51,300 nucleotides of DNA, taken from NCBI GenBank assembly GCA_902805655.1, contig CADCTF010000111.1, forward strand, positions 1-51,300, written 5' to 3'. Position numbers and translations under genes: made by a program. Below the pieces are notes generated by a model that was given only the letters and a program-made list of their open reading frames with translations, was not told the origin of the DNA and did no database searches. Positions 1-8,342 of this stretch are shown piece by piece; positions within the stretch are counted from its first letter, which is position 1; every line of letters starts with the position of its first letter. This DNA is from an uncultured Acidimicrobiales bacterium. GTDB taxonomy: Bacteria > Actinomycetota > Acidimicrobiia > Acidimicrobiales > CADCTF01.

Positions 1-1
1 G

Positions 2-1408
2 GTCGACCTGCATGCCCTCGAGGGCGTGGGGGTCGACTCGCCCGAAGCCGCAGTGCTGGCTGCGGCGGCGGTGCTCGCCACCGCCCGGGCCGCCGGCTTC
101 ACGCCCGAGAGGGCATCGGGCCCCGCGATCGAGCCCGCCCCGATCGATGCTCGGCCGCCGGCGGCCGCCACCGCGGTGCAGCTCCTCGAGCTGCTGCTCG
201 CCGGTGACGTGCGGGTGCCCGGCGGGGCGGCGCCTCTGCTGGCCGACTGGCTCGAACGTTGTGCCTTCGCCGGCCGCCGGCCCCCGCCTCGCCTGGTGCC
301 GCGCATCCTGGATCTGGCCAGCACCGAGGAAGACCTCCGGCGGGCCGCCATCGAGGCCACCGGCGGCCTGGCGCCATGGCTCGGCCGCCGCAACCCGGCG
401 TGGGCGTGGGCATGGGCGGCGGCGGAGGTGGCCCCCGCACCGGCGGCCGACGGCGTCGCCGAGTGGGAGACGGCAACCCGGGGACGGCGCGTCGAGCTCC
501 TCGACCGGCTCCGGGCCACGGACCCGGCGGCCGCCCGAGGCCTCGTGCAGCAGGCCTGGGCGACGGAGGGGGCGGCGGAGCGGGAGGCGCTGCTGGCCAC
601 GCTGGCGGTGGGTCTGGGTGAGGACGACGAGCCCTTGCTGGAGAGCGCCCTCGACGACCGGTCCAAGGCCGTGCGGGCACGCGCCGCCCGGCTGCTCGAC
701 GAGCTCCCGACATCCGGGCGAGCACACCGCAGGGCGGCGCGCGCCGCGCCGCTCGTGTCGGTCGGTGGCCGCCTCCGGCGGGGCCTGGTGGTCGAGCCGC
801 CCGGGGAGCTGGACGACGCCGACCGGCGCGACGGCATCACCGACGACCGCATCGGCACCCTCGGGGTGACCGCCAGCCGACTGGTGCAGCTCGTGGCCGC
901 CGCTCCTCTTTCGGTCTGGCCGTCCCACCTCGGCCAGGACGTCGAGTGGATCGTCGACCACGCCCGCGAGCACGCCGAGCTGCTGGCCGGGTGGTCGTTG
1001 GCCGCCGTCCGCCAAGGCGATCCGCGCTGGGCGATGGCGCTCCTCCGCCACGTCGCCCGGGCCGACCTCCTCGGGTCGCTGCCGCCCGACGCCGCCGCCG
1101 CCTGGCTGGAGCGATCGGTAGCCCGCCTCCCCGAGGCGTCGCTGTTCCCACTGGTGGCGGCCGTGCCTGCGCCGTGGCCGGCATCACTCAGCTCCGCGGT
1201 CGTCCGGCGGTACGCCGACCTGGCCGAGAAGGCGCCGCTGGTCGAGCTCGTCGCGCCCTTGCTCGTCCGCCGGCTCGACCCCGTCGTCGGGCCCGACGTG
1301 GAACGGTGGGCCGGGCGGCTGCCGGAGGGAAGTCGGGACCGACGGACGCTTCGCAACCTGCACCACGCCCTGACCATCCGCCGTTCGATCGCCGAGGAGC
1401 TGCGATGA
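2..1408 (+). CDS. DUF5691 family protein, 5' end outside window
   Basis: The frame is open to the left edge, so the true start probably lies outside; the first in-window GTG is at 26. At least 468 residues are visible. The protein is Ala/Leu/Arg-rich and helical, with HEAT-like stretches such as KAVRARAARLLDELP, and has no signal peptide or membrane segment. It resembles DUF5691 proteins, which in actinobacteria sit between a SWIM zinc-finger gene and a MoxR ATPase gene; the order here (DUF5691, MoxR, DUF5682, VWA) matches. The stop overlaps the MoxR start as ATGA, so translation is probably coupled. The biochemical role is unknown; a scaffold or adaptor for the ATPase is my inference. The family call rests on recalled context plus general sequence character, not on a catalytic motif. 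Confidence 0.75.
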   Translation, partial: VDLHALEGVGVDSPEAAVLAAAAVLATARAAGFTPERASGPAIEPAPIDARPPAAATAVQLLELLLAGDVRVPGGAAPLLADWLERCAFAGRRPPPRLVPRILDLASTEEDLRRAAIEATGGLAPWLGRRNPAWAWAWAAAEVAPAPAADGVAEWETATRGRRVELLDRLRATDPAAARGLVQQAWATEGAAEREALLATLAVGLGEDDEPLLESALDDRSKAVRARAARLLDELPTSGRAHRRAARAAPLVSVGGRLRRGLVVEPPGELDDADRRDGITDDRIGTLGVTASRLVQLVAAAPLSVWPSHLGQDVEWIVDHAREHAELLAGWSLAAVRQGDPRWAMALLRHVARADLLGSLPPDAAAAWLERSVARLPEASLFPLVAAVPAPWPASLSSAVVRRYADLAEKAPLVELVAPLLVRRLDPVVGPDVERWAGRLPEGSRDRRTLRNLHHALTIRRSIAEELR

Positions 1409-2496
1409 CCGACGCCCCGCCCGACATCCTTCGGGCTCACGCCGAGCAGCAGTTCGCCGACGAGCTGGCCGCGCTGGCGCGAGACGACGACCGACCGCGC
1501 CCGCCCAGCTGGCGGCTGTCGCCGTGGGCCGTCGTGACCTACGTCCTCGGCGGCGTGGCGCCCGACGGCACGGAGATCTCCCCGAAGTACGTGGGGCACC
1601 GCCGCCTCATCGAGATCGCCGTGGCCACCCTCACCAGCGACCGAGCGCTCCTTCTGCTCGGCGTCCCCGGCACGGCCAAGACGTGGGTGAGCGAGCACCT
1701 GGCCGCGGCCATCTCCGCCGACTCGACGCTGCTCGTGCAGGGCACCTCGGGTACGCCAGAAGAGGCCATCCGCTACGGGTGGAACTACGCCCGGCTGCTG
1801 TCGGAGGGGCCCAGCCGCGGCGCTCTCGTTCCCAGTCCCGTGCTGCGCGGCATGGAGACCGGCGCCATCGTCCGCATCGAGGAGCTGACGCGCATCCCGG
1901 CCGACGTGCAGGACGCGCTCATCACCATCCTCAGCGAGAAGACGCTGCCGATCCCCGAGCTCCACGAGGAGGTGCAGGCTCGGCGGGGCTTCAACGTCAT
2001 CGCCACCGCCAACGACCGCGACCGTGGCGTGAACGACCTCTCGGCCGCCTTGAAGCGGCGGTTCAACGTGGTCGTGCTGCCGCTGCCGGACGACGCCGAG
2101 CAGGAGGTCGACATCGTCCGCCGCCGCGTGGCCGACCTCGGGCGGGCCTTGGAGCTGCCGGTCGAGCTGGAGGTGCTCGGCGAGATCCGCCGGGTCGTCA
2201 CCATCTTCCGCGAGCTGCGAGAGGGAACGACGAGCGACGGGCGCACCAAGATCAAGTCACCGTCCGGCACCCTGTCGACGGCCGAGGCGATCTCGGTCGT
2301 CACCAACGGGCTCGCCCTCGCCGGGCACTTCGGTGACGGCGTCCTCCGCGCCGGCGACGTCGCCGCCGGGCTGACCGGGGCCGTGATCAAGGACCCCACG
2401 CAGGACGCGATCGTGTGGCAGGAGTACCTCGAGACCGTCGTGCGCGAACGGCGCGGCTGGAACGACCTCTACCGGGCCTGCCGGGAGCTGACCTGA
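1405..2496 (+). CDS. MoxR-family AAA+ ATPase
   Basis: A 363-residue AAA+ ATPase. Walker A is GVPGTAKT at residues 86-93. The Walker B position reads IVRIEEL (about 154-160), with Glu-Glu where most AAA+ proteins have Asp-Glu. Sensor 1 (ATAND) and an arginine-finger region (LKRRFNVVVLPLP) follow. MoxR ATPases usually remodel or insert cofactors into partners together with a VWA protein, and one is encoded two genes downstream. The ATG overlaps the upstream stop (ATGA) and the stop is shared with the next gene, so the four genes form a tight operon. The insert with GTSGTPEEAIRYGWNY between the Walker motifs is typical of this cluster-specific branch. Confidence 0.92.
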   Translation: MTDAPPDILRAHAEQQFADELAALARDDDRPRPPSWRLSPWAVVTYVLGGVAPDGTEISPKYVGHRRLIEIAVATLTSDRALLLLGVPGTAKTWVSEHLAAAISADSTLLVQGTSGTPEEAIRYGWNYARLLSEGPSRGALVPSPVLRGMETGAIVRIEELTRIPADVQDALITILSEKTLPIPELHEEVQARRGFNVIATANDRDRGVNDLSAALKRRFNVVVLPLPDDAEQEVDIVRRRVADLGRALELPVELEVLGEIRRVVTIFRELREGTTSDGRTKIKSPSGTLSTAEAISVVTNGLALAGHFGDGVLRAGDVAAGLTGAVIKDPTQDAIVWQEYLETVVRERRGWNDLYRACRELT

Positions 2497-4739
2497 GCGG
2501 CGGGCGAGGTCGGCTCGACGTCCTCGGCGTCCGCCATCACGGCCCGGGATCGGGACGGGCGGTCGCCCGCGCCCTCGACGAGCTCGACCCGGAGGTGGTG
2601 CTGGTCGAGGGAGCACCCGAGCTGGACGCCGTGCTCTCGCTGGTCGCCGACCCGGCGATGGAGCCGCCGGTCGCGGGCCTCGTGTACGCGCTCGACGAGC
2701 CGTCGCGCGCCGCCTTCTACCCGATGGCCGCCTTCTCGCCCGAGTGGATCGCGCTGCGGTGGGCGCTGGCCCGCGGCCGGCGGGTGCAGCTGATCGACCT
2801 GCCCGTCACCCACGTGTTCGGCATCGGGCCCGAGCCGGTCGCCTCCCGGGACAGCGACGACGTTCGGGTCGACCCGCTGGCCGCGCTCGCCGCCGCCGCC
2901 GGCTACGGAGATGCCGAGACGTGGTGGGAGGACATGATCGAGCACCGGCACAACGGGCTCGAGGTCTTCGACGTCATCCTCAACGCCATGCGGGAGGTGC
3001 GGAGCTCGACACGCTCCACCGGACCGCATGCCGACCGGAACGAGCTTCGGGAAGCGGCGATGCGCCGGGTCATCCGCACCGTGCGCAAGCAGCACGACGG
3101 CGGCATCGCCGTGGTGTGCGGTGCCTGGCACGCGCCGGCCCTGGTCGAGGAGGCCTTCCCATCCGCCGCGGCCGACTCGGCCCTGCTTCGAGGCCTGCCG
3201 AAGATGAAGGTGGCGGCGACGTGGGTGCCGTGGACGTCCCAGCGGCTGTCCCGCGCCTCCGGCTACGGAGCCGGCATCGACTCCCCCGGTTGGTACGCCC
3301 ACCTCTTCCGCTCGCCCGACGACGTGGTCACGCGCTGGATGACCCGAGCAGTCCGCCTCTTGCGCGCCGAGGGGATGGAGGTCTCGACGGCGGCGGCCAT
3401 CGACGCCGTCCGCCTGGCCGAGACGCTGGCGACCCTGCGGAGCCGGCCGGCGGCCGGGCTCGACGAGGTGATGGAGGCCAGCCGCGCCGCCCTGTGCGGC
3501 GGCTCCGACGTTCCGCTGCACCTCATCCGTCGCGATCTGCTGGTCGGCGACGACCTCGGCTCGGTCCCACCGTCGACCCCGATGGTGCCGCTCGAACGGG
3601 ACGTGGCCGCGACGGCGCGCCGCCTGAGGCTGACCCGCGCCGCGGTGGCCAAGACGGTCGAGCTCGACCTGCGGACGGCGTCGGGCCTCGACCGCAGCCG
3701 GTTGCTGCACCGCCTGCGGCTCCTCGGCGTCCCCTGGGGCCAGTGGGCCGACGTCGGCCGCACCCTCGGCACCTTCAAGGAGGCATGGGTGCTGGAGTGG
3801 GCGCCCGAGCTCTCCGTCGCCATCATCGAGGCCGGCGCATGGGGCACGACCACCGGGGCCGCGACCACGGCCAAGGTGGAGGCGGACGCGACCGCAGCCG
3901 ACCTCGGCTCGCTGACCGTCCTCGTCGAGCAGTCCTTGCTGGCCGACCTGCCCGACGCGCTGGCTCACGTGGTGGCGGCGCTGCGCGACCGAGCCGCCCA
4001 GCAGCGCGACGTGGTCGAGCTGATGCGGGCGGTCGAGCCGCTGACGCGGGTCGCCCGCTACGGGGATGTCCGCTCCGGCGGTCGTGCCCTCCCCGATCTC
4101 GACGGTCTGCTCGATGCGATGGTGCGCCGCATCGCCATCGGTCTCCCCAGCGCGGTTGCCTCCCTCGACGACGAGCCGGCCGCAGATGTCCAAGCCTTGG
4201 TGGAAGGCGTGCACCGTGGGCTGGCCACGCTGGACCGACGTGACCTGCGCGACGTCTGGGAGCGGGCGCTCGTCACCGTCGCCGACCAGACCGGCGTCCA
4301 CGGCGCCGTCGCCGGTCGAGCGGTGCGGCTCCTGCTCGACGCCGGTCGCATCAGTGGCGAAGAGGCCCGCCGGCGGCTGTCCCTGGCTCTCTCGCGCGCC
4401 GCGGACCACCTGGCGGGCGCAGCGTGGCTGGAGTCGTTCCTGCTCGGTGACGCCCTGCTGCTGCTCCACGACCGCCCGCTCCTCGAGGCCATCGACGGTT
4501 GGCTGCAGGAGGTGGCCGGGGACGTCTTCGACGACGTGCTGCCGATCCTGCGGCGCTCCTTCGCCCGGTGGGAGCCGGCCGAGCGACGCATGGTCGGCGA
4601 CCACGTCCGCCGCCTCACGGCTCGGAAGGCGGACGGAGGCGGTGGTGCAGACCGCGACGACGAGGGCCCGGCGATCGACCCGGAGCGCGCCGCGCTCGTC
4701 GTGCCGCACCTGCGCCGGCTCCTGGGTGCAAAGGGATGA
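2493..4739 (+). CDS. DUF5682 family protein, possible TIKI/TraB-like fold
   Basis: About 748 residues. The start is uncertain. The conserved N-terminus (LDVLGVRHHGPG) begins right after the MoxR stop, and the only start-like codon there is CTG at 2493, overlapping that stop as CTGA. The alternatives are GTG at 2415, deep inside MoxR, or GTG near 2595, which would delete the motif. The N-terminal region has G12-x-x-H15-H16, E39 in VLVEGAPE and a second G210-x-x-H213 in CGAWHAPA. This is the paired GxxH plus Glu pattern of the TIKI/TraB/ChaN/EreA superfamily; the assignment is my inference. The remaining roughly 500 residues are helical. The family is a regular partner of MoxR/VWA genes. Function is not established. 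Confidence 0.82.
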   Translation: MSGGRGRLDVLGVRHHGPGSGRAVARALDELDPEVVLVEGAPELDAVLSLVADPAMEPPVAGLVYALDEPSRAAFYPMAAFSPEWIALRWALARGRRVQLIDLPVTHVFGIGPEPVASRDSDDVRVDPLAALAAAAGYGDAETWWEDMIEHRHNGLEVFDVILNAMREVRSSTRSTGPHADRNELREAAMRRVIRTVRKQHDGGIAVVCGAWHAPALVEEAFPSAAADSALLRGLPKMKVAATWVPWTSQRLSRASGYGAGIDSPGWYAHLFRSPDDVVTRWMTRAVRLLRAEGMEVSTAAAIDAVRLAETLATLRSRPAAGLDEVMEASRAALCGGSDVPLHLIRRDLLVGDDLGSVPPSTPMVPLERDVAATARRLRLTRAAVAKTVELDLRTASGLDRSRLLHRLRLLGVPWGQWADVGRTLGTFKEAWVLEWAPELSVAIIEAGAWGTTTGAATTAKVEADATAADLGSLTVLVEQSLLADLPDALAHVVAALRDRAAQQRDVVELMRAVEPLTRVARYGDVRSGGRALPDLDGLLDAMVRRIAIGLPSAVASLDDEPAADVQALVEGVHRGLATLDRRDLRDVWERALVTVADQTGVHGAVAGRAVRLLLDAGRISGEEARRRLSLALSRAADHLAGAAWLESFLLGDALLLLHDRPLLEAIDGWLQEVAGDVFDDVLPILRRSFARWEPAERRMVGDHVRRLTARKADGGGGADRDDEGPAIDPERAALVVPHLRRLLGAKG

Positions 4740-5863
4740 CCGAAGAGCTGCGGCGGTGGAGGCTGGTGCTCGGCGGTGGCGACGCCGACGGCACGGGGAC
4801 GGACCTGGAGGGCCTCGACGCCAGGCGGGACGCGACCCTGGAGGCGCTGTACCGCGCGGGCGGATCCTCCGCATCCCGGAACGGCGGCCTTGGTGCCTCC
4901 TCACCCCGGGTGGCCCGGTGGCTGGGCGACATCCGCACCTACTTCCCGACGTCGGTGGTGCAGGTGATGCAGCGCGACGCCATCGAGCGGCTCGGCCTCC
5001 ACCGGCTGTTGCTCGAGCCGGAGATGCTCGACGCCATCCAGCCCGACGTCCACCTGCTCGGCACGCTTCTGGCGCTGAGGTCCTCCATCCCAACCGCCTC
5101 CCGGGATGCGGAACGGGCCGTCATCCGCAAGGTCACGGACGATCTCGAACGCCGGCTGGCGACGAAGACCGCCTCCGCCGTCACTGGCGCACTGCATCGC
5201 TCGGCCCGCCAGCGCCGTCCCCGATTGCACGACATCGACTGGAACCGCACCATCGCCGCCAACCTGCGGCGGTACCAGCCCGAGTACCGGACCGTCATCC
5301 CCGAGGTGCTCGTCGGCTACGGACGCAAGACGTCGCAGGTGCAGCGCGACCTCATCCTCGCCATCGACCAGAGCGGTTCGATGGCGTCGTCGGTCGTGTA
5401 CGCCTCCGTGTTCGGATCGGTGCTCGCGTCGGTCCGCGCGCTGCGCACCCGACTCGTCGTGTTCGACACCGAGGTGGTCGATCTCACCGACGACCTGGCG
5501 GATCCTGTCGAGGTGCTGTTCGGCGTGCAGCTGGGCGGGGGCACCGACATCAACCGCGCGGTGGCGTACTGCGAGCAGCACGTGAGGACACCGCGGGACA
5601 CGATCCTGCTCCTCATCACCGACCTCCACGAGGGTGGTGACACCGAGGAGATGCTCCGCCGTCTCGCCGGGCTCCACCTCGCAGGTGTGCGGGTGATCGT
5701 GCTGCTCGCCCTGTCGGATGACGGAGCACCGAGCTTCGACCACGACAGCTCGGCCGCCCTGGCCGAGGTCGGCATCCCCGTCTTCGCCTGCACACCGGAC
5801 CAGTTCCCCGACGTCATGGCCGCGGCGATCGACGGTCGGCCGGTGATGCCTCCGTCGGCGTAG
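4736..5863 (+). CDS. VWA domain protein, partner of the upstream MoxR ATPase
   Basis: A 375-residue protein starting at an ATG that overlaps the DUF5682 stop (ATGA). A helical N-terminal half includes conserved segments such as WLGDIRTYFPTSVVQVMQ. A C-terminal von Willebrand factor A domain has the MIDAS motif DQSGSM at D211 and further metal-site elements GGGTDI and ITDLHEGG. MoxR-VWA pairs act in metal- and ATP-dependent remodelling of client proteins, where the VWA protein usually recognises the client. No signal peptide is visible, so it is probably cytoplasmic. It is the last gene of this operon; the next gene starts 61 bases later with its own -10 element. Confidence 0.9.
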   Translation: MTEELRRWRLVLGGGDADGTGTDLEGLDARRDATLEALYRAGGSSASRNGGLGASSPRVARWLGDIRTYFPTSVVQVMQRDAIERLGLHRLLLEPEMLDAIQPDVHLLGTLLALRSSIPTASRDAERAVIRKVTDDLERRLATKTASAVTGALHRSARQRRPRLHDIDWNRTIAANLRRYQPEYRTVIPEVLVGYGRKTSQVQRDLILAIDQSGSMASSVVYASVFGSVLASVRALRTRLVVFDTEVVDLTDDLADPVEVLFGVQLGGGTDINRAVAYCEQHVRTPRDTILLLITDLHEGGDTEEMLRRLAGLHLAGVRVIVLLALSDDGAPSFDHDSSAALAEVGIPVFACTPDQFPDVMAAAIDGRPVMPPSA

Positions 5864-5912
5864 CGCCCGCCGATGGCCGCGATCCTCGTGCACGTGGTCG
5901 AACCATCGCCTC

Positions 5913-5918
5913 TACGCT
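5913..5918 (+). promoter_or_regulatory. -10 element of a leaderless promoter
   Basis: TACGCT lies exactly 6 bases before the GTG start of the 84-residue protein, so the transcript should begin at or next to the start codon. No Shine-Dalgarno sequence is present. Confidence 0.5.
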
Positions 5919-5924
5919 CGTCCC

Positions 5925-6179
5925 GTGGAGGACGAGCCGCCGAACGACGTCCCCGCTCCCGTCATCGCCAAGGTGCAGGGTTGGAGGAAGCGCAGCGTCA
6001 CAGGCGCCTTGCTGGCCGGGGCGATGCTCGGGCTCGAAGAAGCGCTCACCGACCGGAAGAAGCCGGAGATCGTGCGGGAGATGGACGACTCGGGAGATCC
6101 CACGCCCGACGGCGTGGCCCTCGACCTCCACCCGACCGACCCGGCCCAGTCGACGGCGCGGGTCCGCCGCCCTCTCTGA
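5925..6179 (+). CDS. Small hypothetical protein, 84 aa
   Basis: Starts with GTG (MEDEPPNDVPAP) just after a -10 element. The centre contains a short hydrophobic amphipathic stretch (VTGALLAGAMLGLEEAL) followed by a charged segment and a Pro/Asp-rich tail. Codon third positions are strongly GC, as in real genes of this window. It matches no family I can name; similar short proteins with a GALLAGAMLGL stretch occur in related actinobacteria (recall only). It ends 4 bases before the convergent MEDS/HATPase gene. Confidence 0.6.
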   Translation: MEDEPPNDVPAPVIAKVQGWRKRSVTGALLAGAMLGLEEALTDRKKPEIVREMDDSGDPTPDGVALDLHPTDPAQSTARVRRPL

Positions 6180-6183
6180 GCGA

Positions 6184-7185
6184 TCAGCTGGGTTCGGCGC
6201 TCACCTCTGCCGCGCTGGTAGGCGCGGCCAGCGTGGCCCACACCACCTTGCCGCCGTCGGGGCGGAGGTCGGTGCCCCAGTGGCAGGCGAGGGTGTCGAC
6301 GATGGCGACGCCGCGTCCGTTGAGCGCGGCCTCGTGGTGGGGCCGCCGCCGCGGAACGTTGCCACTGGTGTCGTGGAAGGCGACGGTCACGTCGCCCTCC
6401 TTCGACCGCCGCACGAAGACCCGAAACGGCGACGACGCGTGCAGCAGCGCGTTGCTGGCGAGCTCGGAGGCCACGAGGGTCGCGTCGTGGACCAGACCAC
6501 CGAGACCCCAGCTGGTGAGGGTGTCCTTCACGAAGCTGCGCACCGCCCGAGGCGCGACGGGAGTGGGCAGGAACAGCTGCGCGCGCTCCGTCTGCTCGGC
6601 CGCACCGGCCTGCGTGCTGGTCTGGGTGAGGGCGGGCGGCGCCACCACATCGCTGTGGTGCGCGCAGACCGAGGCCACGTCGGCCAGCTCGGACTCCGCG
6701 AGCGACGACGCCCGGTAGGCACACCACAGCACCAGCCGGTCGTCGCTCAGCGCCTCGTTCCACAGGCCTTCCAGGGCCAGGGTGCCGCTGATGTCGCCCG
6801 CCTGCCAGAGCAGGTCCACCATCTCACCGAAGGCCCGGACGCGCGGCCCCCGCCCGGCTGCAGCGGCCAGCACGGGGGCGATCACCGAGTGGAACCGCTC
6901 GTGGTCGGGCACGCCGCCGACCAGCAGCTCGGACAAGGTGTCGGCCGCGTCGAGCGTCGTGATCATCCGGTCGCGGAGCAGCGCAGCCACGGGAAGGCCG
7001 TCGGCATCGAGGGCATGGATGAGGCCGTCGAGGTGGCGCGGCGTCGCGATCAGCACCGCCGGCTCGCCGCGACGCAGGCCCTCACCGACGAAGCGGGCCA
7101 GGTCGACCACGAGCTTCACGTCGGTCGGGTAGAAGGAGGCGACGTGCCGTACCGCACCGGCGGTCGACATCGCTCCGGCGGTCAC
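6184..7185 (-). CDS. MEDS sensory domain plus RsbW-like HATPase (anti-sigma type)
   Basis: A 333-residue protein. The N-terminal ~165 residues look like a MEDS domain (FYPTDVKLVVDLARFVGEGLRRGEPAVLIAT, split here only by naming its ends FYPTDVK and AVLIAT). The C-terminal ~130 residues are a GHKL ATPase of the RsbW/SpoIIAB type, with the N-box ELASNALLHA and a G-box GRGVAIVD. Such fusions bind sigma factors or act as serine kinases in partner-switching regulation. No sigma factor or anti-anti-sigma gene is adjacent. I chose GTG at 7185 because a TACCAT -10 sits 6 bases upstream; ATG at 7170 (MSTAGAV), with a GGAG 5 bases before it, is the alternative. It is divergent from the PknG operon. Confidence 0.82.
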   Translation of the reverse strand: MTAGAMSTAGAVRHVASFYPTDVKLVVDLARFVGEGLRRGEPAVLIATPRHLDGLIHALDADGLPVAALLRDRMITTLDAADTLSELLVGGVPDHERFHSVIAPVLAAAAGRGPRVRAFGEMVDLLWQAGDISGTLALEGLWNEALSDDRLVLWCAYRASSLAESELADVASVCAHHSDVVAPPALTQTSTQAGAAEQTERAQLFLPTPVAPRAVRSFVKDTLTSWGLGGLVHDATLVASELASNALLHASSPFRVFVRRSKEGDVTVAFHDTSGNVPRRRPHHEAALNGRGVAIVDTLACHWGTDLRPDGGKVVWATLAAPTSAAEVSAEPS

Positions 7186-7191
7186 GGGGCC

Positions 7192-7197
7192 ATGGTA
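7192..7197 (-). promoter_or_regulatory. -10 element of a leaderless promoter (MEDS/HATPase gene)
   Basis: TACCAT on the minus strand, 6 bases before the GTG at 7185. It supports that GTG as the start. Confidence 0.5.
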
Positions 7198-7247
7198 CCC
7201 GTCGGCATGAGGCGCTGGCCTGGGCATCGGCGGGCGAGCAATTCCGC

Positions 7248-7253
7248 CAAGAT
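7248..7253 (+). promoter_or_regulatory. -10 element driving the PknG-like operon
   Basis: CAAGAT ends 6 bases before the GTG at 7260, so the eight-gene mRNA is probably leaderless. It is the only clear promoter for the operon, because all later junctions are 4-base overlaps. Confidence 0.45.
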
Positions 7254-7259
7254 GGACAC

Positions 7260-8342
7260 GTGCCCACGCCGGAAGTCGAGACGCTGCGGGCGGCAGTCGA
7301 GCGGGTGGCCGGCCAGCTCTACGCCCTCGACACCGATCCGCAGCTCGCCCTGCTGCGCGATGGGAGCCTCCGTGGCGCGTCCGCAAAGGCCGCCGCCGAG
7401 GTCACACCGCTGATCGACTCGCTCTGGCAGCGCTATCCCGACCTGCAGGCCGCCGCCGCCGACGTGGCCGACACCGGGCCGGTGCCCGCGTCGGTGCTCC
7501 AGACGCTGTACCAGGTGGAGGTCGACCTGGCCGAGGTGACCGCCGTGGGCGAGCGGTTCGTGGCGGCTTGGCACCAGGTGCTGCCGGAGCTAGACGAGGC
7601 GACCGTCACGGTGGCCGGGCTCGAGGCGCAGGCCGTCTCGCTCGGCGTCCCCCACGACGGCGCCGTCGTGGCGGCTCGGCGCGCCCTCGACGCCTTCAGC
7701 TCGGCTGTTGCTGCCGACCCGCTCACCGCCGACGCCACGACCGCATCGGCCACCATCGAGAAGGCGGCGACCCGGATTCGAGAGCTCGTCTGGGCTCGCG
7801 ACGGCCTGGACGACGGGCTGCAGGCCGCAAGGGAGATCGTCTCGGAGCTTCGCCGGCTCATACCCGAAGGAGCGGAGGCCGCCGAGCACACCCGCAGCCG
7901 CATCACCGACCCGTCCGGGTTGCTGGAGCCGCTCGACCCGGCTTCGGTCGACGGCGACGAGCGCTCCCTCGGCCCGTGGCTCGAGCGCCTGGCGACCCAG
8001 GCGGCAGCAGGCGACTGGCTGGCCGCGTCAACCGGTCTGGAGCGTTGGCGCCTGGTGGCCGATGGACATCTGCGCAACGCCCGCGCGGTGCTCGAGGCCA
8101 ACCGTGCGCCGGTGGAGCGGCGGGAGTCGCTGCGCGGCCTGCTCGGCGCGTACGAGGCCAAGGCGGGCGCGGCCCGGCTGGCCGAGCACCCGGACGTGAT
8201 GGGGCTCCACCGGGCCGCCCGGGCTGCGCTGCTGGCTCGGCCGTGCGACCTCCAGGCCGGTGAGGTGGCCCTCCGGGCTTACGGAGAGGCCATCTCGAGC
8301 CTGACCCGGTCCAGCCGGGCGGCCCAACCGGACGCGTCATGA
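7260..8342 (+). CDS. Helical protein, first gene of the PknG-like operon
   Basis: A 360-residue protein, almost entirely predicted helix and rich in Ala, Leu and Glu, with likely coiled-coil stretches (ATIEKAATRIRELVWARDGLDD, shown here by its first and last parts ATIEKA and RDGLDD). No transmembrane segment, signal peptide or catalytic motif is visible. I do not recognise a named family. Its stop overlaps the kinase start (ATGA), so it is made together with the kinase and could be an adaptor or client. The start is the GTG placed 6 bases after a -10 element. Confidence 0.75.
   Translation: MPTPEVETLRAAVERVAGQLYALDTDPQLALLRDGSLRGASAKAAAEVTPLIDSLWQRYPDLQAAAADVADTGPVPASVLQTLYQVEVDLAEVTAVGERFVAAWHQVLPELDEATVTVAGLEAQAVSLGVPHDGAVVAARRALDAFSSAVAADPLTADATTASATIEKAATRIRELVWARDGLDDGLQAAREIVSELRRLIPEGAEAAEHTRSRITDPSGLLEPLDPASVDGDERSLGPWLERLATQAAAGDWLAASTGLERWRLVADGHLRNARAVLEANRAPVERRESLRGLLGAYEAKAGAARLAEHPDVMGLHRAARAALLARPCDLQAGEVALRAYGEAISSLTRSSRAAQPDAS

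Noticed and set aside
2469-5093. Very long minus-strand open frame (874 codons) opposite DUF5682 and VWA
   Set aside because: Shadow frame of high-GC coding DNA. Its product is Arg/Gly/Val-rich without motifs, while the plus-strand genes have clear family motifs.
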